A DNA stretch of 33,511 bases from Thermoanaerobaculales bacterium (GCA_029287235.1 JARFRM010000297.1:1-33511); one strand, 5' to 3'. Positions 16,815 to 26,054 are shown, counted from the first letter of the stretch. Numbers and translations: made by a program. The notes: a model not told the origin generated them from the sequence alone.

Positions 16815-17620
16815 CAGGTCTTCCCGTTGTCGTGAGCCGCGAGCTCGAGGGCGTGCTCGGCCAGGGCGTTTCGCAGGGTGGTCTCGTCGAGCGGACGAAG
16901 GAGCTGTTCCTCCACCGCGAGTGAGATGGTGCCGGTCTCCTCGGAAACGACGATGACCAGGGCGTCGGATTCCTCGGTAAGCCCGATGGCGGCGCGGTGA
17001 CGGGTGCCGAGCTCGCTCGAGAGTCGGTGCCGGGTGGTCAGCGGAAGAAAGCAGGATGCGGCGACGATCTTGCTCCCGCGCAGCACCACCGCACCGTCGT
17101 GGAGGGGCGTCCCGGGGATGAAGATGTTGAGCATGAGGTCGTAGGAGAAGATTGCGTCGAGCGGGATTCCAGTATCCGCCCACGCAGCCAGGGAGTCCTT
17201 GCGCTCGATGGCAATGAGCGCGCCGATCCGTTTCGAGGCCAGCGCCTGGACCCCGAGAGCGAGCTCGTTGAGCGGTGCCGTGCCCTCATCCGGCTCGCTC
17301 TTCCAGCGCAGCAGGGTTCGTGAGCCGAAGGCGGCGAGCATGCTGCGAATCTCTCGCTGAAAGAGAACGATGATGGCGATGGGCAGGAATGCGAGCAGGT
17401 TTCCGAGAATCGTCGACAGGGTGATGAGATCGAGGGCGCGGGAGAAGAAGTACAAGCCGGTGATGATCAGAATGCCCCAGAGCATCTGCATCGCCCGAGT
17501 GCCGCGAAGCAACACCAAAAGGGCGTAGAGCAGTAGGGTCACGACGAGCACGTCGACGACGTCGGCGAGATTCACGCTCAGCGAGCTCAGCTCGCGCAGA
17601 AAGCCGAGGAGCCAGTTCAA
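16814..17620 (-). CDS. cdaA: Diadenylate cyclase (c-di-AMP synthase)
   Basis: A 268-residue membrane-bound cyclase that makes cyclic di-AMP from two ATP. Three N-terminal transmembrane helices lie within ~18-90. The DAC domain follows (~100-260), with both catalytic signatures intact: DGA at 175-177 (in TPLHDGAVVL) and RHR at 207-209 (in SELGTRHRAAIGL). The TTG at 17620 overlaps the folP stop (TTGA) and has GGAG eight bases upstream. An in-frame extension would run deep into folP. c-di-AMP controls K+ and osmotic balance and wall homeostasis in other bacteria; its targets here are not visible. Confidence 0.93.
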   Translation of the reverse strand: MNWLLGFLRELSSLSVNLADVVDVLVVTLLLYALLVLLRGTRAMQMLWGILIITGLYFFSRALDLITLSTILGNLLAFLPIAIIVLFQREIRSMLAAFGSRTLLRWKSEPDEGTAPLNELALGVQALASKRIGALIAIERKDSLAAWADTGIPLDAIFSYDLMLNIFIPGTPLHDGAVVLRGSKIVAASCFLPLTTRHRLSSELGTRHRAAIGLTEESDALVIVVSEETGTISLAVEEQLLRPLDETTLRNALAEHALELAAHDNGKT

Positions 17621-18482
17621 GCCGCCGACTCCGAGATCAATCTCGCCATCGCGAGGAACTGGACGGCCGGGCCGGGATTGTGGACCCGCACCGCCACGTG
17701 ATCGAGACCGATGCACGGGATGAGCGCAGCCAAAGTGCCCCCGAGACGACCGTCCACCGGGGCACCGGTGAGACGCCCGATGAAGGACTTTCGCGATGGC
17801 CCCACGACCACCGGATGGCCCGCGCTCACAAGTTCCGGGAGGGCCGCGAGGAGAGCGAGGTTTCCGTCATCGTCCTTGCCGAAGCCGATGCCGGGGTCCA
17901 GCCACACCCGGTGGGAAGGGATCCCTGCGGCGATGGCGGCGGTTGCGCGTTCGCGCAGATAGCAGTGGACCTCGGCAACCGCGTCATCGTAGTGGGTGTC
18001 CCGCTGCATGGTTTGAGGTGTGCCGCGGCGGTGCATGAGCACGATGGCGGCGCCGCGATCCGCCACCAACTCGAGCATTCCGTTCTCGGCGGCCGCGCTG
18101 ACATCGTTGACGATGTCGGCGCCGGCGTCGAGCGCCTGTCCGGCAACCCCGATCTTGGTGGTGTCGACGGAGATAACGGCGGTTGGGTGGTGGGAACGGA
18201 GCTCGCGGATCACCGGGACGACTCGCCGGCACTCTTCATCGGCATCCACCGGATCGGCGCCCGGGCGGGTCGATTCTCCACCGATATCGATGATTCGAGC
18301 CCCGGCCCCGAGGTGGCGCTGACATTCGCCGACGGCTTCGCCGGCAGTCAGGAATCGTCCGCCGTCGGAGAACGAGTCGGGCGTGCAGTTGACGATCCCC
18401 ATCACCACCGGCCCACGGTTCGTCCACAGCTCGTCAAGCCGTGTTGCCGTTGCCGCTGGGCCCGAGGTTCCTGTGGTTGCAG

Positions 18483-18486
<4 letters not shown>
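17617..18486 (-). CDS. folP: Dihydropteroate synthase
   Basis: This 289-residue TIM-barrel enzyme joins 6-hydroxymethyl-dihydropterin pyrophosphate with p-aminobenzoate in folate synthesis; it is the sulfonamide target. Signature motifs in order: [18 protein letters not shown] (~28-45), [12 protein letters not shown] (~67-78), [36 protein letters not shown] and [10 protein letters not shown]. All key residues appear intact. The GTG start overlaps the ftsH stop (GTGA) and its own stop overlaps the cdaA start, so translation is probably coupled through all three. Confidence 0.95.
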
Positions 18487-20369
<1,883 letters not shown>

Positions 20370-20421
20370 GATCCGATTGCCTCCCGCCGCAACCCGTTAA
20401 GGGTGGGCGTTAAGGAGAACC

Positions 20422-20967
20422 TCACGAGGTGGCCGAATCTTCCCCCGGTGCGATGACACACAAGTCGGGAAGATTGGTGTGCTGACTGCGGCTCGGGCCG
20501 AGGCCGTAGCCGATCAGATAGCCCTCCGGTACTTCGGTGAAGGCGGCGTAACGCGCCGACAGATTGACACTGCGCATTTGCGGTTTGTCCACCAGCGCGA
20601 CGACCTCGATGGAGGCCGGGTTCTGCTGGCAGAGATGCGTGATCAGGTAGTTCTCGGTGACTCCCGAGTGGAAGACGTCCTTGAGGATCAAGACATGCCG
20701 GCCCGTCACGTTGATCCTGGTGGCGAAGGTGAGGCTCACAACCTCACCCCGTTCGCCCGTCGCGGTGGTCACGTCGACAAACTCGAAGTCCACCGAAACC
20801 GATGGATTGAAGAGACGAGAGATGTCGACGAGGAAGAAGGCCGAACCCTTGAGAATACCCACGAGAGTAAGTTCCTTGCCCTCGTAGTCGGAGCTGATTT
20901 CGGTGACCAACTCCTCGAGCCGCCGATGAATCTGATCTGCGGTGAAAACCACCCTTGGGGTGTTCAT
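20422..20967 (-). CDS. hpt: Hypoxanthine phosphoribosyltransferase-like protein with altered active site
   Basis: A 181-residue type-I PRTase fold collinear with bacterial HPRT (salvage of hypoxanthine/guanine with PRPP): LVGILKGSAFFLVDISRLF (~35-53), a hood region with DKPQ, and LIGYGLG (~151-157). The PRPP loop, normally close to VEDIIDTG, reads LKDVFHSG (95-102): the first acidic residue is Lys96 and the position of the catalytic-base Asp is His100. The usual Asp of GYGLD is Gly157. Purine transfer may be lost or changed. The ATG overlaps the tilS stop (ATGA). Symbol given by homology and position only. Confidence 0.8.
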   Translation of the reverse strand: MNTPRVVFTADQIHRRLEELVTEISSDYEGKELTLVGILKGSAFFLVDISRLFNPSVSVDFEFVDVTTATGERGEVVSLTFATRINVTGRHVLILKDVFHSGVTENYLITHLCQQNPASIEVVALVDKPQMRSVNLSARYAAFTEVPEGYLIGYGLGPSRSQHTNLPDLCVIAPGEDSATS

Positions 20968-22280
20968 GAGCGAAATACCTCCACGACCCGGTTGCTCGGA
21001 TCCCCCGGTTCAGGACACTGCCACACTCCGGGAATCCAACGAATCATATCATTCTCGCAGAATAGCGGCCACGCCGAGCGGAGGTGGCGAGGAAGTGCTT
21101 CGGAGATCATTTTCTGCACTCTTCGCGTCGCTCTCCGGGAGACCTCGACTCGATCGTCGGCGCGCGCCGGACGGAGGCTGACAACCGCCTCCGCCGAGAC
21201 CGGGTGCCAACGCCAGCGGGTGTTTGGGTGAAGATCGTTCGGGGTTGTGATGTGCGCCTGCCACCCGGGGACGCCCAATGCCACGGCCCGGCCGGTTTCC
21301 AGGGTCACCTCGGCGCCTTCCGGATTCGTGGGTGGCTCGGCCCAGAGCTTGCCGCGAGCGATGCGAAGCCGCCAGCGCTCATTCATGGTCACCGATCTCG
21401 GTGAGCCTGTGTCGAGGCTGAGATTGAAGAGCTCGAGCTGACGTCGGGTGGTGCGGTCGATTCCCAGACGGCGCATCTGGCCGTGCAACCAGCGGGCCCG
21501 AAGCGCTCGCGAAAGATCGGAGAGGGTGGAGATGTCGATGCCGCCGACCGGATCCCAGGGATCGACGAATCGGGCCTTCCGGTGGAGCTCGGCCGCCAGG
21601 TGGGCCTCTCCGTCGGAGATGGCGGCCGCCAGGTTGACGAGGTGGTTGCGCAATCGCGGGGTCTCGGTCTCGAGCTCGGGAAGGATGACGTGCCGGACGC
21701 GGTTTCGTAACCGGTCGGTGTCGAGATTGCTGCCGTCTTCGCGCCAGTCGAGGGCTCGCTCCCCCAGCCAGCGACCGATCTCCTGACGCCCCCATGGCAA
21801 CAGTGGACGAATGACCCCGTCCTCAGTCTCGGTCGCGATCCCGGCCATGGCCCGGGGGCCGGCGCCGCGGAGAAGCTGTACCAGCACGCCTTCGGCGACA
21901 TCGTCCCCGTGGTGGGCGGTGGCCACCACCGGGATCTGCCGGCTCGCCGCGTGCTCGAGCAGCGCACGATACCTCCGTCGGCGCCACGCTGCCTCACCGG
22001 TCGCAGGACGTTTGTCGTCGTCGGGTAGGGGGATGAGCTCGAATGGAATCTCAAGGGCGCCGCAAAGCCGGCGGCAGAACTCGGCGTCCGCGTCCGCCTC
22101 GGCGCCGCGCAGCCCGTGGTGGACATGGGCCGCCTCGAGCCGGAGATCGAGCGCCGGGTCTCGGAGAAGATGGAGCAGGGCCACCGAGTCACGCCCGCCC
22201 GAAAGCGCAACGAGCACCTGCCGCCCGATGAGGTAGGGGAAGGTGCGCTCGAAGTGCGCGACAAACGCGGCGGTTTCCAT
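20964..22280 (-). CDS. tilS: tRNA(Ile)-lysidine synthase
   Basis: TilS converts C34 of the CAU-anticodon tRNA-Ile2 to lysidine so that it reads AUA as isoleucine. The protein has 438 residues. The N-type ATP-pyrophosphatase loop is SGGRDS (27-32), within VLVALSGGRDSVALLHLL. It continues with AHVHHGLRG, TAHHGDDVAEGVLVQLLRGAG and RNRVRHVILPEL, all typical of TilS. The C-terminal ~100 residues match the TilS substrate-binding region in position. The ATG at 22280 heads the seven-gene operon. It is preceded by TAGCAT seven bases away and no Shine-Dalgarno. A CAU-anticodon tRNA lies 380 bases upstream on the same strand. Confidence 0.93.
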   Translation of the reverse strand: METAAFVAHFERTFPYLIGRQVLVALSGGRDSVALLHLLRDPALDLRLEAAHVHHGLRGAEADADAEFCRRLCGALEIPFELIPLPDDDKRPATGEAAWRRRRYRALLEHAASRQIPVVATAHHGDDVAEGVLVQLLRGAGPRAMAGIATETEDGVIRPLLPWGRQEIGRWLGERALDWREDGSNLDTDRLRNRVRHVILPELETETPRLRNHLVNLAAAISDGEAHLAAELHRKARFVDPWDPVGGIDISTLSDLSRALRARWLHGQMRRLGIDRTTRRQLELFNLSLDTGSPRSVTMNERWRLRIARGKLWAEPPTNPEGAEVTLETGRAVALGVPGWQAHITTPNDLHPNTRWRWHPVSAEAVVSLRPARADDRVEVSRRATRRVQKMISEALPRHLRSAWPLFCENDMIRWIPGVWQCPEPGDPSNRVVEVFRS

Positions 22281-22287
22281 TGTCTGA

Positions 22288-22293
22288 ATGCTA
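22288..22293 (-). promoter_or_regulatory. Putative -10 element of the tilS operon (leaderless type)
   Basis: On the minus strand this reads TAGCAT (TAnnnT), ending seven bases before the tilS ATG. No -35 is recognisable and no Shine-Dalgarno is present. Confidence 0.35.
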
Positions 22294-22368
22294 GCAGCGA
22301 TGGCAGGTGTTCGGGCTAGTCTGATGGTCTATTGGCTTCGAATGGGCTGGGTTGTCGCTTCAAGGTCC

Positions 22369-22476
22369 GCGACAAGCAGGCTGGAAGCCTGCTCCACAAT
22401 ACCCGCGACAAGCAGGCTGGAAGCCTGCTCCACAATACCCGCGACAAGCAGGCTGGAAGCCTGCTCCACAATACCC
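22369..22476. repeat. Three perfect 36-bp tandem repeats with palindromic core
   Basis: Units 22369-22404, 22405-22440 and 22441-22476 are identical. Each begins GCGACAAGCAGG and ends CACAATACCC, and each contains GCAGGCTGGAAGCCTGC, which can fold as a 7-bp stem around GGA. The same core occurs at 8440-8460, 14551-14568 and 22506-22526, so this is a tandem expansion of a dispersed element. There are no spacers, so it is not a CRISPR array. Confidence 0.9.
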
Positions 22477-22505
22477 ACGATGGCGTTTCTCTTGGTTGGA
22501 TTGTA

Positions 22506-22526
22506 GGGCGGGCTTCCAGCCTGCCC
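22506..22526. repeat. Inverted single copy of the palindromic repeat core
   Basis: GGGCGGGCTTCCAGCCTGCCC is the reverse-orientation form of the core in the tandem array just upstream, followed by CTTCAGAG as in the other single copies (CTTCAG or its complement CTGAAG). Confidence 0.75.
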
Positions 22527-22617
22527 TTCAGAGTCGTTGGAGCGATCCTGTTGATTCAGGAAGACCACGATCACTCCGGGTGGTTCGGAAATGCGATGAA
22601 TTCAATCCTCATGACCG

Positions 22618-22658
22618 ATTTTGGCCGCTGAAACCCATCGGGTTTCAGCGGCCAAAAT
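22618..22658. terminator. Perfect 19-bp inverted repeat directly 3' of the tRNA
   Basis: Arms 22618-22636 and 22640-22658 are exact complements around a 3-base loop (ATC on the + strand). The stem contains GGCCGCTGAAACCC with an ATTTT/AAAAT base. The right arm abuts the encoded CCA end of the minus-strand tRNA. It could end tRNA transcription or protect from read-through toward tilS. No T-run follows on either strand, so classical Rho-independent action is uncertain. Confidence 0.6.
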
Positions 22659-22733
22659 TGGTGGCGGTGGGTAGACTTGAACTACCGACACAGGGCTTAT
22701 GAGACCCCTGCTCTGCCTCTGAGCTACACCGCC
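22659..22733 (-). tRNA. tRNA with CAU anticodon, probably elongator tRNA-Met
   Basis: A 75-base cloverleaf with encoded CCA. The acceptor is GGCGGTG/CACCGCC with discriminator A. The D arm is GCTC-AGAGGCA-GAGC. The anticodon arm is GGGGT-CTCATAA-GCCCT, giving CAU. The variable loop is GTGTC and the T arm is GGTAG-TTCAAGT-CTACC. The paired 1-72 end and the T-G pair at 31-39 argue against initiator tRNA. A CAU anticodon also fits tRNA-Ile2, the TilS substrate; sequence alone does not exclude this. A good promoter lies just upstream. Confidence 0.93.
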
Positions 22734-22742
22734 CGACGGAGC

Positions 22743-22772
22743 ACTATACGGCCGGTCACTCACCCAAGTCAA
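22743..22772 (-). promoter_or_regulatory. Promoter of the CAU tRNA
   Basis: On the minus strand, -35 TTGACT (22767-22772) and -10 TATAGT (22743-22748) are separated by 18 bases. The predicted start is a few bases before the mature tRNA 5' end at 22733. This is the best sigma-70-like promoter in the window. Confidence 0.75.
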
Positions 22773-22780
22773 TATCAGTT

Positions 22781-22792
22781 CGGACCGGTCCG
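22781..22792. promoter_or_regulatory. Palindrome between divergent promoters
   Basis: CGGACCGGTCCG is a perfect 12-bp palindrome lying between the -35 of the tRNA promoter and the putative -35 of the Cys-rich protein gene. It could be an operator for a dimeric regulator, but a GC-rich palindrome of this size could be chance. Confidence 0.3.
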
Positions 22793-22795
22793 CAC

Positions 22796-22826
22796 TTGGG
22801 GTGTCGGGTACGGATCGGGCTATACT
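22796..22826 (+). promoter_or_regulatory. Putative promoter of the 68-residue Cys-rich gene (leaderless type)
   Basis: The -10 TATACT (22821-22826) ends seven bases before the ATG at 22834, and there is no Shine-Dalgarno. A weak -35, TTGGGG (22796-22801), has a long 19-base spacer. Confidence 0.5.
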
Positions 22827-22833
22827 CGCAGAT

Positions 22834-23040
22834 ATGGCTCAGACTGAGAACAAGGACGATCATCGATGCTCGCGATGCAACGAGTCTTTCGCGGACTTGG
22901 AGTTGCGAGTCTGCATGATCTGTCGTAGCCTCTTCTGCCGTCGCTGTGCCGTGAGAGGATACGGTCGGGAATTCTGTTCTGAGGTGTGTCGCGGCTGCTT
23001 TTTCTTTGGCGACGGCGAAGAGACTGAAGAGGACTTCTAG
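22834..23040 (+). CDS. Small nine-cysteine zinc-binding protein
   Basis: A 68-residue soluble protein with Cys at 12, 15, 27, 30, 35, 38, 48, 52 and 55, in a spacing that suggests two interleaved zinc sites (CxxC-x11-CxxC-x4-CxxC-x9-CxxxC-xxC), loosely like FYVE or B-box fingers. The tail GDGEETEEDF is acidic. I know no function. ATG 22834 is chosen because an upstream in-frame extension would lie inside the promoter. It ends seven bases before the aminomutase-like gene, so the two are probably co-transcribed and may work together. Such finger proteins usually bind protein or nucleic acid. Confidence 0.75.
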   Translation: MAQTENKDDHRCSRCNESFADLELRVCMICRSLFCRRCAVRGYGREFCSEVCRGCFFFGDGEETEEDF

Positions 23041-23047
23041 AATCCAA

Positions 23048-24253
23048 ATGGGTCGAAACCAGGATGAACTCATGAATCGGGTCTCCCTCCTTCCTGTACT
23101 CCGGGCGGGAGCGGCGGACACGGTTGTCGCCCGCAAGGCGATCGGGCCCAAGGTCTACGATCTCGACAACATCGGCTATATCGACTATCTCGGTGGGGGC
23201 GGCTCGTCAGTTGTCGGTTTTGCCAATCAGTTCGTCCTCGATGCGGTCAAGAAGGTGCTCGACTTCGGGGTGCCCACCGGGTTCCATGTTCCGCAAGAGG
23301 CCGATCTTGCCGAGACCCTCACGAGGTTCCTTCCCTGGATCGGCACCTGGTGGTTCTGCCGCAACCAGGACGAGGCCATGCGCGAGGTTCTCCAATGGGC
23401 GCGGAGGGGCGGGAAGAACGAGATTGTCACTCTCAGCGGGGGCGCCAAGCTCGGCGCCGGCGCCTGCCTGGGCTCGACGTGTGGCGATCTTGCCGTTCGA
23501 GAGATCGCGAGCTGGAACACCGACCGAATCATCGGCGAGATTCGTGACCATGCCGCGACGACCGCAGCTGTCGTAGTCGAGCCGTTGATGACCCGTTTTG
23601 GCCTCATCCCGCTGCAAGGTGAAGCGGTGAAGGCGATCGCGGATGCGTGTCGCGAGGTTGGTGCTCAGTTGATTTTCGACGAACGGGTGTCGGGTTTCCG
23701 GTTGGCACGCGGTGGCGCCGCGGCCTGGGTCGGGGTGACCCCGGATGCGGCGGTCTATGGCTCCGCCCTCGGCGGAGGCTTTCCCATCGGCGCGGTCGGG
23801 TTCAACATCGAAAGGACGGAGGTCGAGCCCGGTGGTGACGAGATTCTCGCCATCCCGCACTCGGTGTCGTTGGCCGCGGCCGAGGCCGTGCTCTCCATCT
23901 TGAAGAACGACACCACCTACACCCGCCTCGAGGAGAGAGCGGCGCAGTTGGCCGACGGCATTCTGAACCTGGCCGATCGCTTCAACCGGGCGATCGTCGT
24001 CAACCGGGTCGGTTCGGTCTTCGCACTCTATGTCGGGGTCAACAAGGTCGTCACCGGGACGGCTGCCCGGCGAGCCGATGCCGATGCCTACCGCCGCCTG
24101 GTGGGCGGATTGCGGGCTGAGGGTGTCCTGCTGCCCCCCGCCCAGGGTGGGACCGGATTTGTCTCCAGCGCCCACGGCGCCAAAGACATCGAGCAGACTC
24201 TGGCCGCATTCGAGCAGGTCCTCTTGAGGTTTCACCAAGAGGATCTGCCCTGA
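23048..24253 (+). CDS. Glutamate-1-semialdehyde aminomutase-like (class-III aminotransferase fold) pseudoenzyme
   Basis: A 401-residue homologue of HemL/class-III aminotransferases (PLP fold type I). Conserved landmarks include VYDLDNIGYIDYLG (~36-49), IFDERVSGFRLARGG (PLP-pyridine Asp region) and LGGGFPIGAVG. The Schiff-base lysine of the family (as in GKIIGGGLPVGA) is replaced by Ser239 (YGSALGGGFPIGA). The PLP-phosphate motif NSGTEA reads CRNQDEA, and the YHG aromatic motif is missing (SGGAKLGAG). It is probably not a functional aminomutase, yet the frame is intact. ATG 23048 has GAGGA upstream; ATG 23072 is an alternative. It is paired with the 68-residue Cys-rich gene and followed by hflX after 17 bases. 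Confidence 0.85.
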   Translation: MGRNQDELMNRVSLLPVLRAGAADTVVARKAIGPKVYDLDNIGYIDYLGGGGSSVVGFANQFVLDAVKKVLDFGVPTGFHVPQEADLAETLTRFLPWIGTWWFCRNQDEAMREVLQWARRGGKNEIVTLSGGAKLGAGACLGSTCGDLAVREIASWNTDRIIGEIRDHAATTAAVVVEPLMTRFGLIPLQGEAVKAIADACREVGAQLIFDERVSGFRLARGGAAAWVGVTPDAAVYGSALGGGFPIGAVGFNIERTEVEPGGDEILAIPHSVSLAAAEAVLSILKNDTTYTRLEERAAQLADGILNLADRFNRAIVVNRVGSVFALYVGVNKVVTGTAARRADADAYRRLVGGLRAEGVLLPPAQGGTGFVSSAHGAKDIEQTLAAFEQVLLRFHQEDLP

Positions 24254-24270
24254 CTCGGATGAGCTGATCA

Positions 24271-25578
24271 ATGCCCTCGCCAAGGAATATTGAAGTCCAA
24301 CCATCCGGCGATGAGCCCACCCTCCTCGTCGGTCTGGTCTGTTCCGGCGTGCTGCGGTCCGAGATCGAGGACCATCTCGATGAACTTGAACGATTGGTGG
24401 ACACTGCCGGCGGACGGGTGGTCGAGCGCATGGTTCAGGAGCGTTCGTCACCGGATCCGGCGACCTTCGTGGGATCGGGTTTCGTCACCAAGATCTCGAA
24501 CATCGCCGCCGATATGGATGTTCAGTCGGTGATCTTCGACGAGGACCTGACGGCGTCGCAGGTCCGCAATCTCGAAACTGAGATGCCCGAGAACACGAAG
24601 ATCCTCGATCGGGCGGCGGTGATCCTCGATATCTTCGCCGCCCGCGCCCGGTCGCGCGAGGCCAAGACCCAGGTCGAGCTCGCCCAGTTGAACTATCTCC
24701 TGCCGAGGTTGACCCGGCGATGGGGCCACCTGTCCCGCCAGGCCGGTGGCATCGGGACCCGTGGCGTGGGTGAGACGCAGCTCGAGATCGACCGCAGGTT
24801 GGTGTCGAAGAGAATCGCTCAGCTCAAGGGCAAGCTCGCCATCATTGAAAGAGACCGGCGTCTGCGCCGGGACCGGCGCCGCGATCTGCCCTCGGTGGCG
24901 CTGGTCGGCTACACCAACGCCGGCAAGTCGAGCCTCTTTCGTCGGCTCGCCAAGGCCAACGTTCTGGTCGAGGACCGCCTCTTCGCGACCCTCGATCCGC
25001 GGGCGCGACGAGTGTCTCTCGGCCAGGACGTGACGGCGGTGATGACCGACACCGTGGGGTTCATCCGCAAGCTTCCGCACGATCTCGTTGCCCCTTTCAA
25101 GTCGACCCTCGAAGAAGCGGTGGATGCGGATCTGGTGCTGCACGTGGTCGATGTCGCCCACCCCGCGTGGGAGGAGCACCTCCGGGTCGGCGACGAAGTG
25201 CTCGAGGGACTGGGAGTGGACCGGGGGCGAGAGCTCATCGTGCTCAACAAGATCGACCTCGTCGCCGGCCGACGCCCCTTTGCGCCGGGCGGACGGCAGG
25301 CTGTCGCGGTATCGGCGGCGACCGGTGAGGGGCTGGGTGATCTCCGGTCGGGCATCAGGGGCTCTCTCCTCAGCGGGCCGGGTGTGGCGATTCTCCGAAT
25401 TCCCCTCGAAGAGGCGGAGTTGGTCCAGCGGGCGGTGAACCTGCCGCACCAGCTCGCGCGGCGGTTTCGCCACGAAACCGTCGAGTTGGCCATGCGGGTC
25501 GATGCCTGGCGTTTGTCCGAAGGCGGTCTCGACGAATATCGGGTGACCGATTGGGGTCAAGCCGACGGAGGACAGTGA
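24271..25578 (+). CDS. hflX: GTPase HflX
   Basis: HflX is a ribosome-associated GTPase that splits stalled or inactive 70S ribosomes under stress. It has 435 residues. The N-terminal HflX domain (~20-195) includes VFVGSGFV-like and FDEDLTASQVRNLE segments. A coiled linker has GGIGTRGVGETQLEIDRR. The G domain (~205-370) has G1 GYTNAGKSS, a G2 Thr in FATLDPRARR, G3 DTVGFIRKLP, G4 NKID and G5 SAATGEG. The stop overlaps the next start (TGATG). GGATGAG upstream may serve as the ribosome site. Confidence 0.95.
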   Translation: MPSPRNIEVQPSGDEPTLLVGLVCSGVLRSEIEDHLDELERLVDTAGGRVVERMVQERSSPDPATFVGSGFVTKISNIAADMDVQSVIFDEDLTASQVRNLETEMPENTKILDRAAVILDIFAARARSREAKTQVELAQLNYLLPRLTRRWGHLSRQAGGIGTRGVGETQLEIDRRLVSKRIAQLKGKLAIIERDRRLRRDRRRDLPSVALVGYTNAGKSSLFRRLAKANVLVEDRLFATLDPRARRVSLGQDVTAVMTDTVGFIRKLPHDLVAPFKSTLEEAVDADLVLHVVDVAHPAWEEHLRVGDEVLEGLGVDRGRELIVLNKIDLVAGRRPFAPGGRQAVAVSAATGEGLGDLRSGIRGSLLSGPGVAILRIPLEEAELVQRAVNLPHQLARRFRHETVELAMRVDAWRLSEGGLDEYRVTDWGQADGGQ

Positions 25579-26054
25579 TGCCCATCTATGAGTTTCTCTG
25601 TGAGTCCTGCAATCGGATTTTCAGCTTCCACTCGTTCAAGGTCGATCCCGAGAAGATCCCTTCGTGCCCCAAGTGCGGCGCCCGGGATCTCGGTCGGGTG
25701 CCCTCGCGTTTCGGTGTCGGTGCGGCTGGAAAGACCGAGTCCGAGGGCGGCGGGGAAGATTTCGACGATCCTCGTCTCGAGCGCGAGATGATGAAGCTCG
25801 CCGCCGATCTCGAAGGGATGGACGAGAACGATCCACGACAGATGGCCGCGGCGGTGCGAAAGATGACCGAGCTCGCCGGCGAGCCCGTGACCCCGGCCAT
25901 GGAGGAGATGATTCGCCGTCTCGAAGCCGGGGAGGATCCGGAGCGGATCGAGGAAGACCTCGGCGACGCCATTGAGAGTGAGATGGGCGAAGAGGGCGGT
26001 GGAGGTTTCGGCGGCGCACCGCCCACGAGGGACGACGGCCTCTACCCGATGTAG
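25578..26054 (+). CDS. FmdB-type zinc ribbon protein with long acidic tail
   Basis: A 158-residue protein. Residues 1-42 are a FmdB/CxxC_CXXC_SSSS zinc ribbon (MPIYEFLCESC then PSCPKCG; Cys8, Cys11, Cys30, Cys33). The remaining ~115 residues are acidic, mostly helical (EMIRRLEAGEDPERIEEDL) and end in a Gly-rich stretch. FmdB-type ribbons are usually shorter; their role is poorly known, although the name comes from a putative regulator. GGAGG precedes the ATG, which overlaps the hflX stop, so the two are translationally coupled and may be linked in ribosome or stress function (inference). Confidence 0.88.
   Translation: MPIYEFLCESCNRIFSFHSFKVDPEKIPSCPKCGARDLGRVPSRFGVGAAGKTESEGGGEDFDDPRLEREMMKLAADLEGMDENDPRQMAAAVRKMTELAGEPVTPAMEEMIRRLEAGEDPERIEEDLGDAIESEMGEEGGGGFGGAPPTRDDGLYPM

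Noticed and set aside
22369-22476. Possible mini CRISPR array
   Set aside because: The three 36-bp units are directly adjacent with no unique spacers, no cas genes are present, and the same core occurs as single copies elsewhere.
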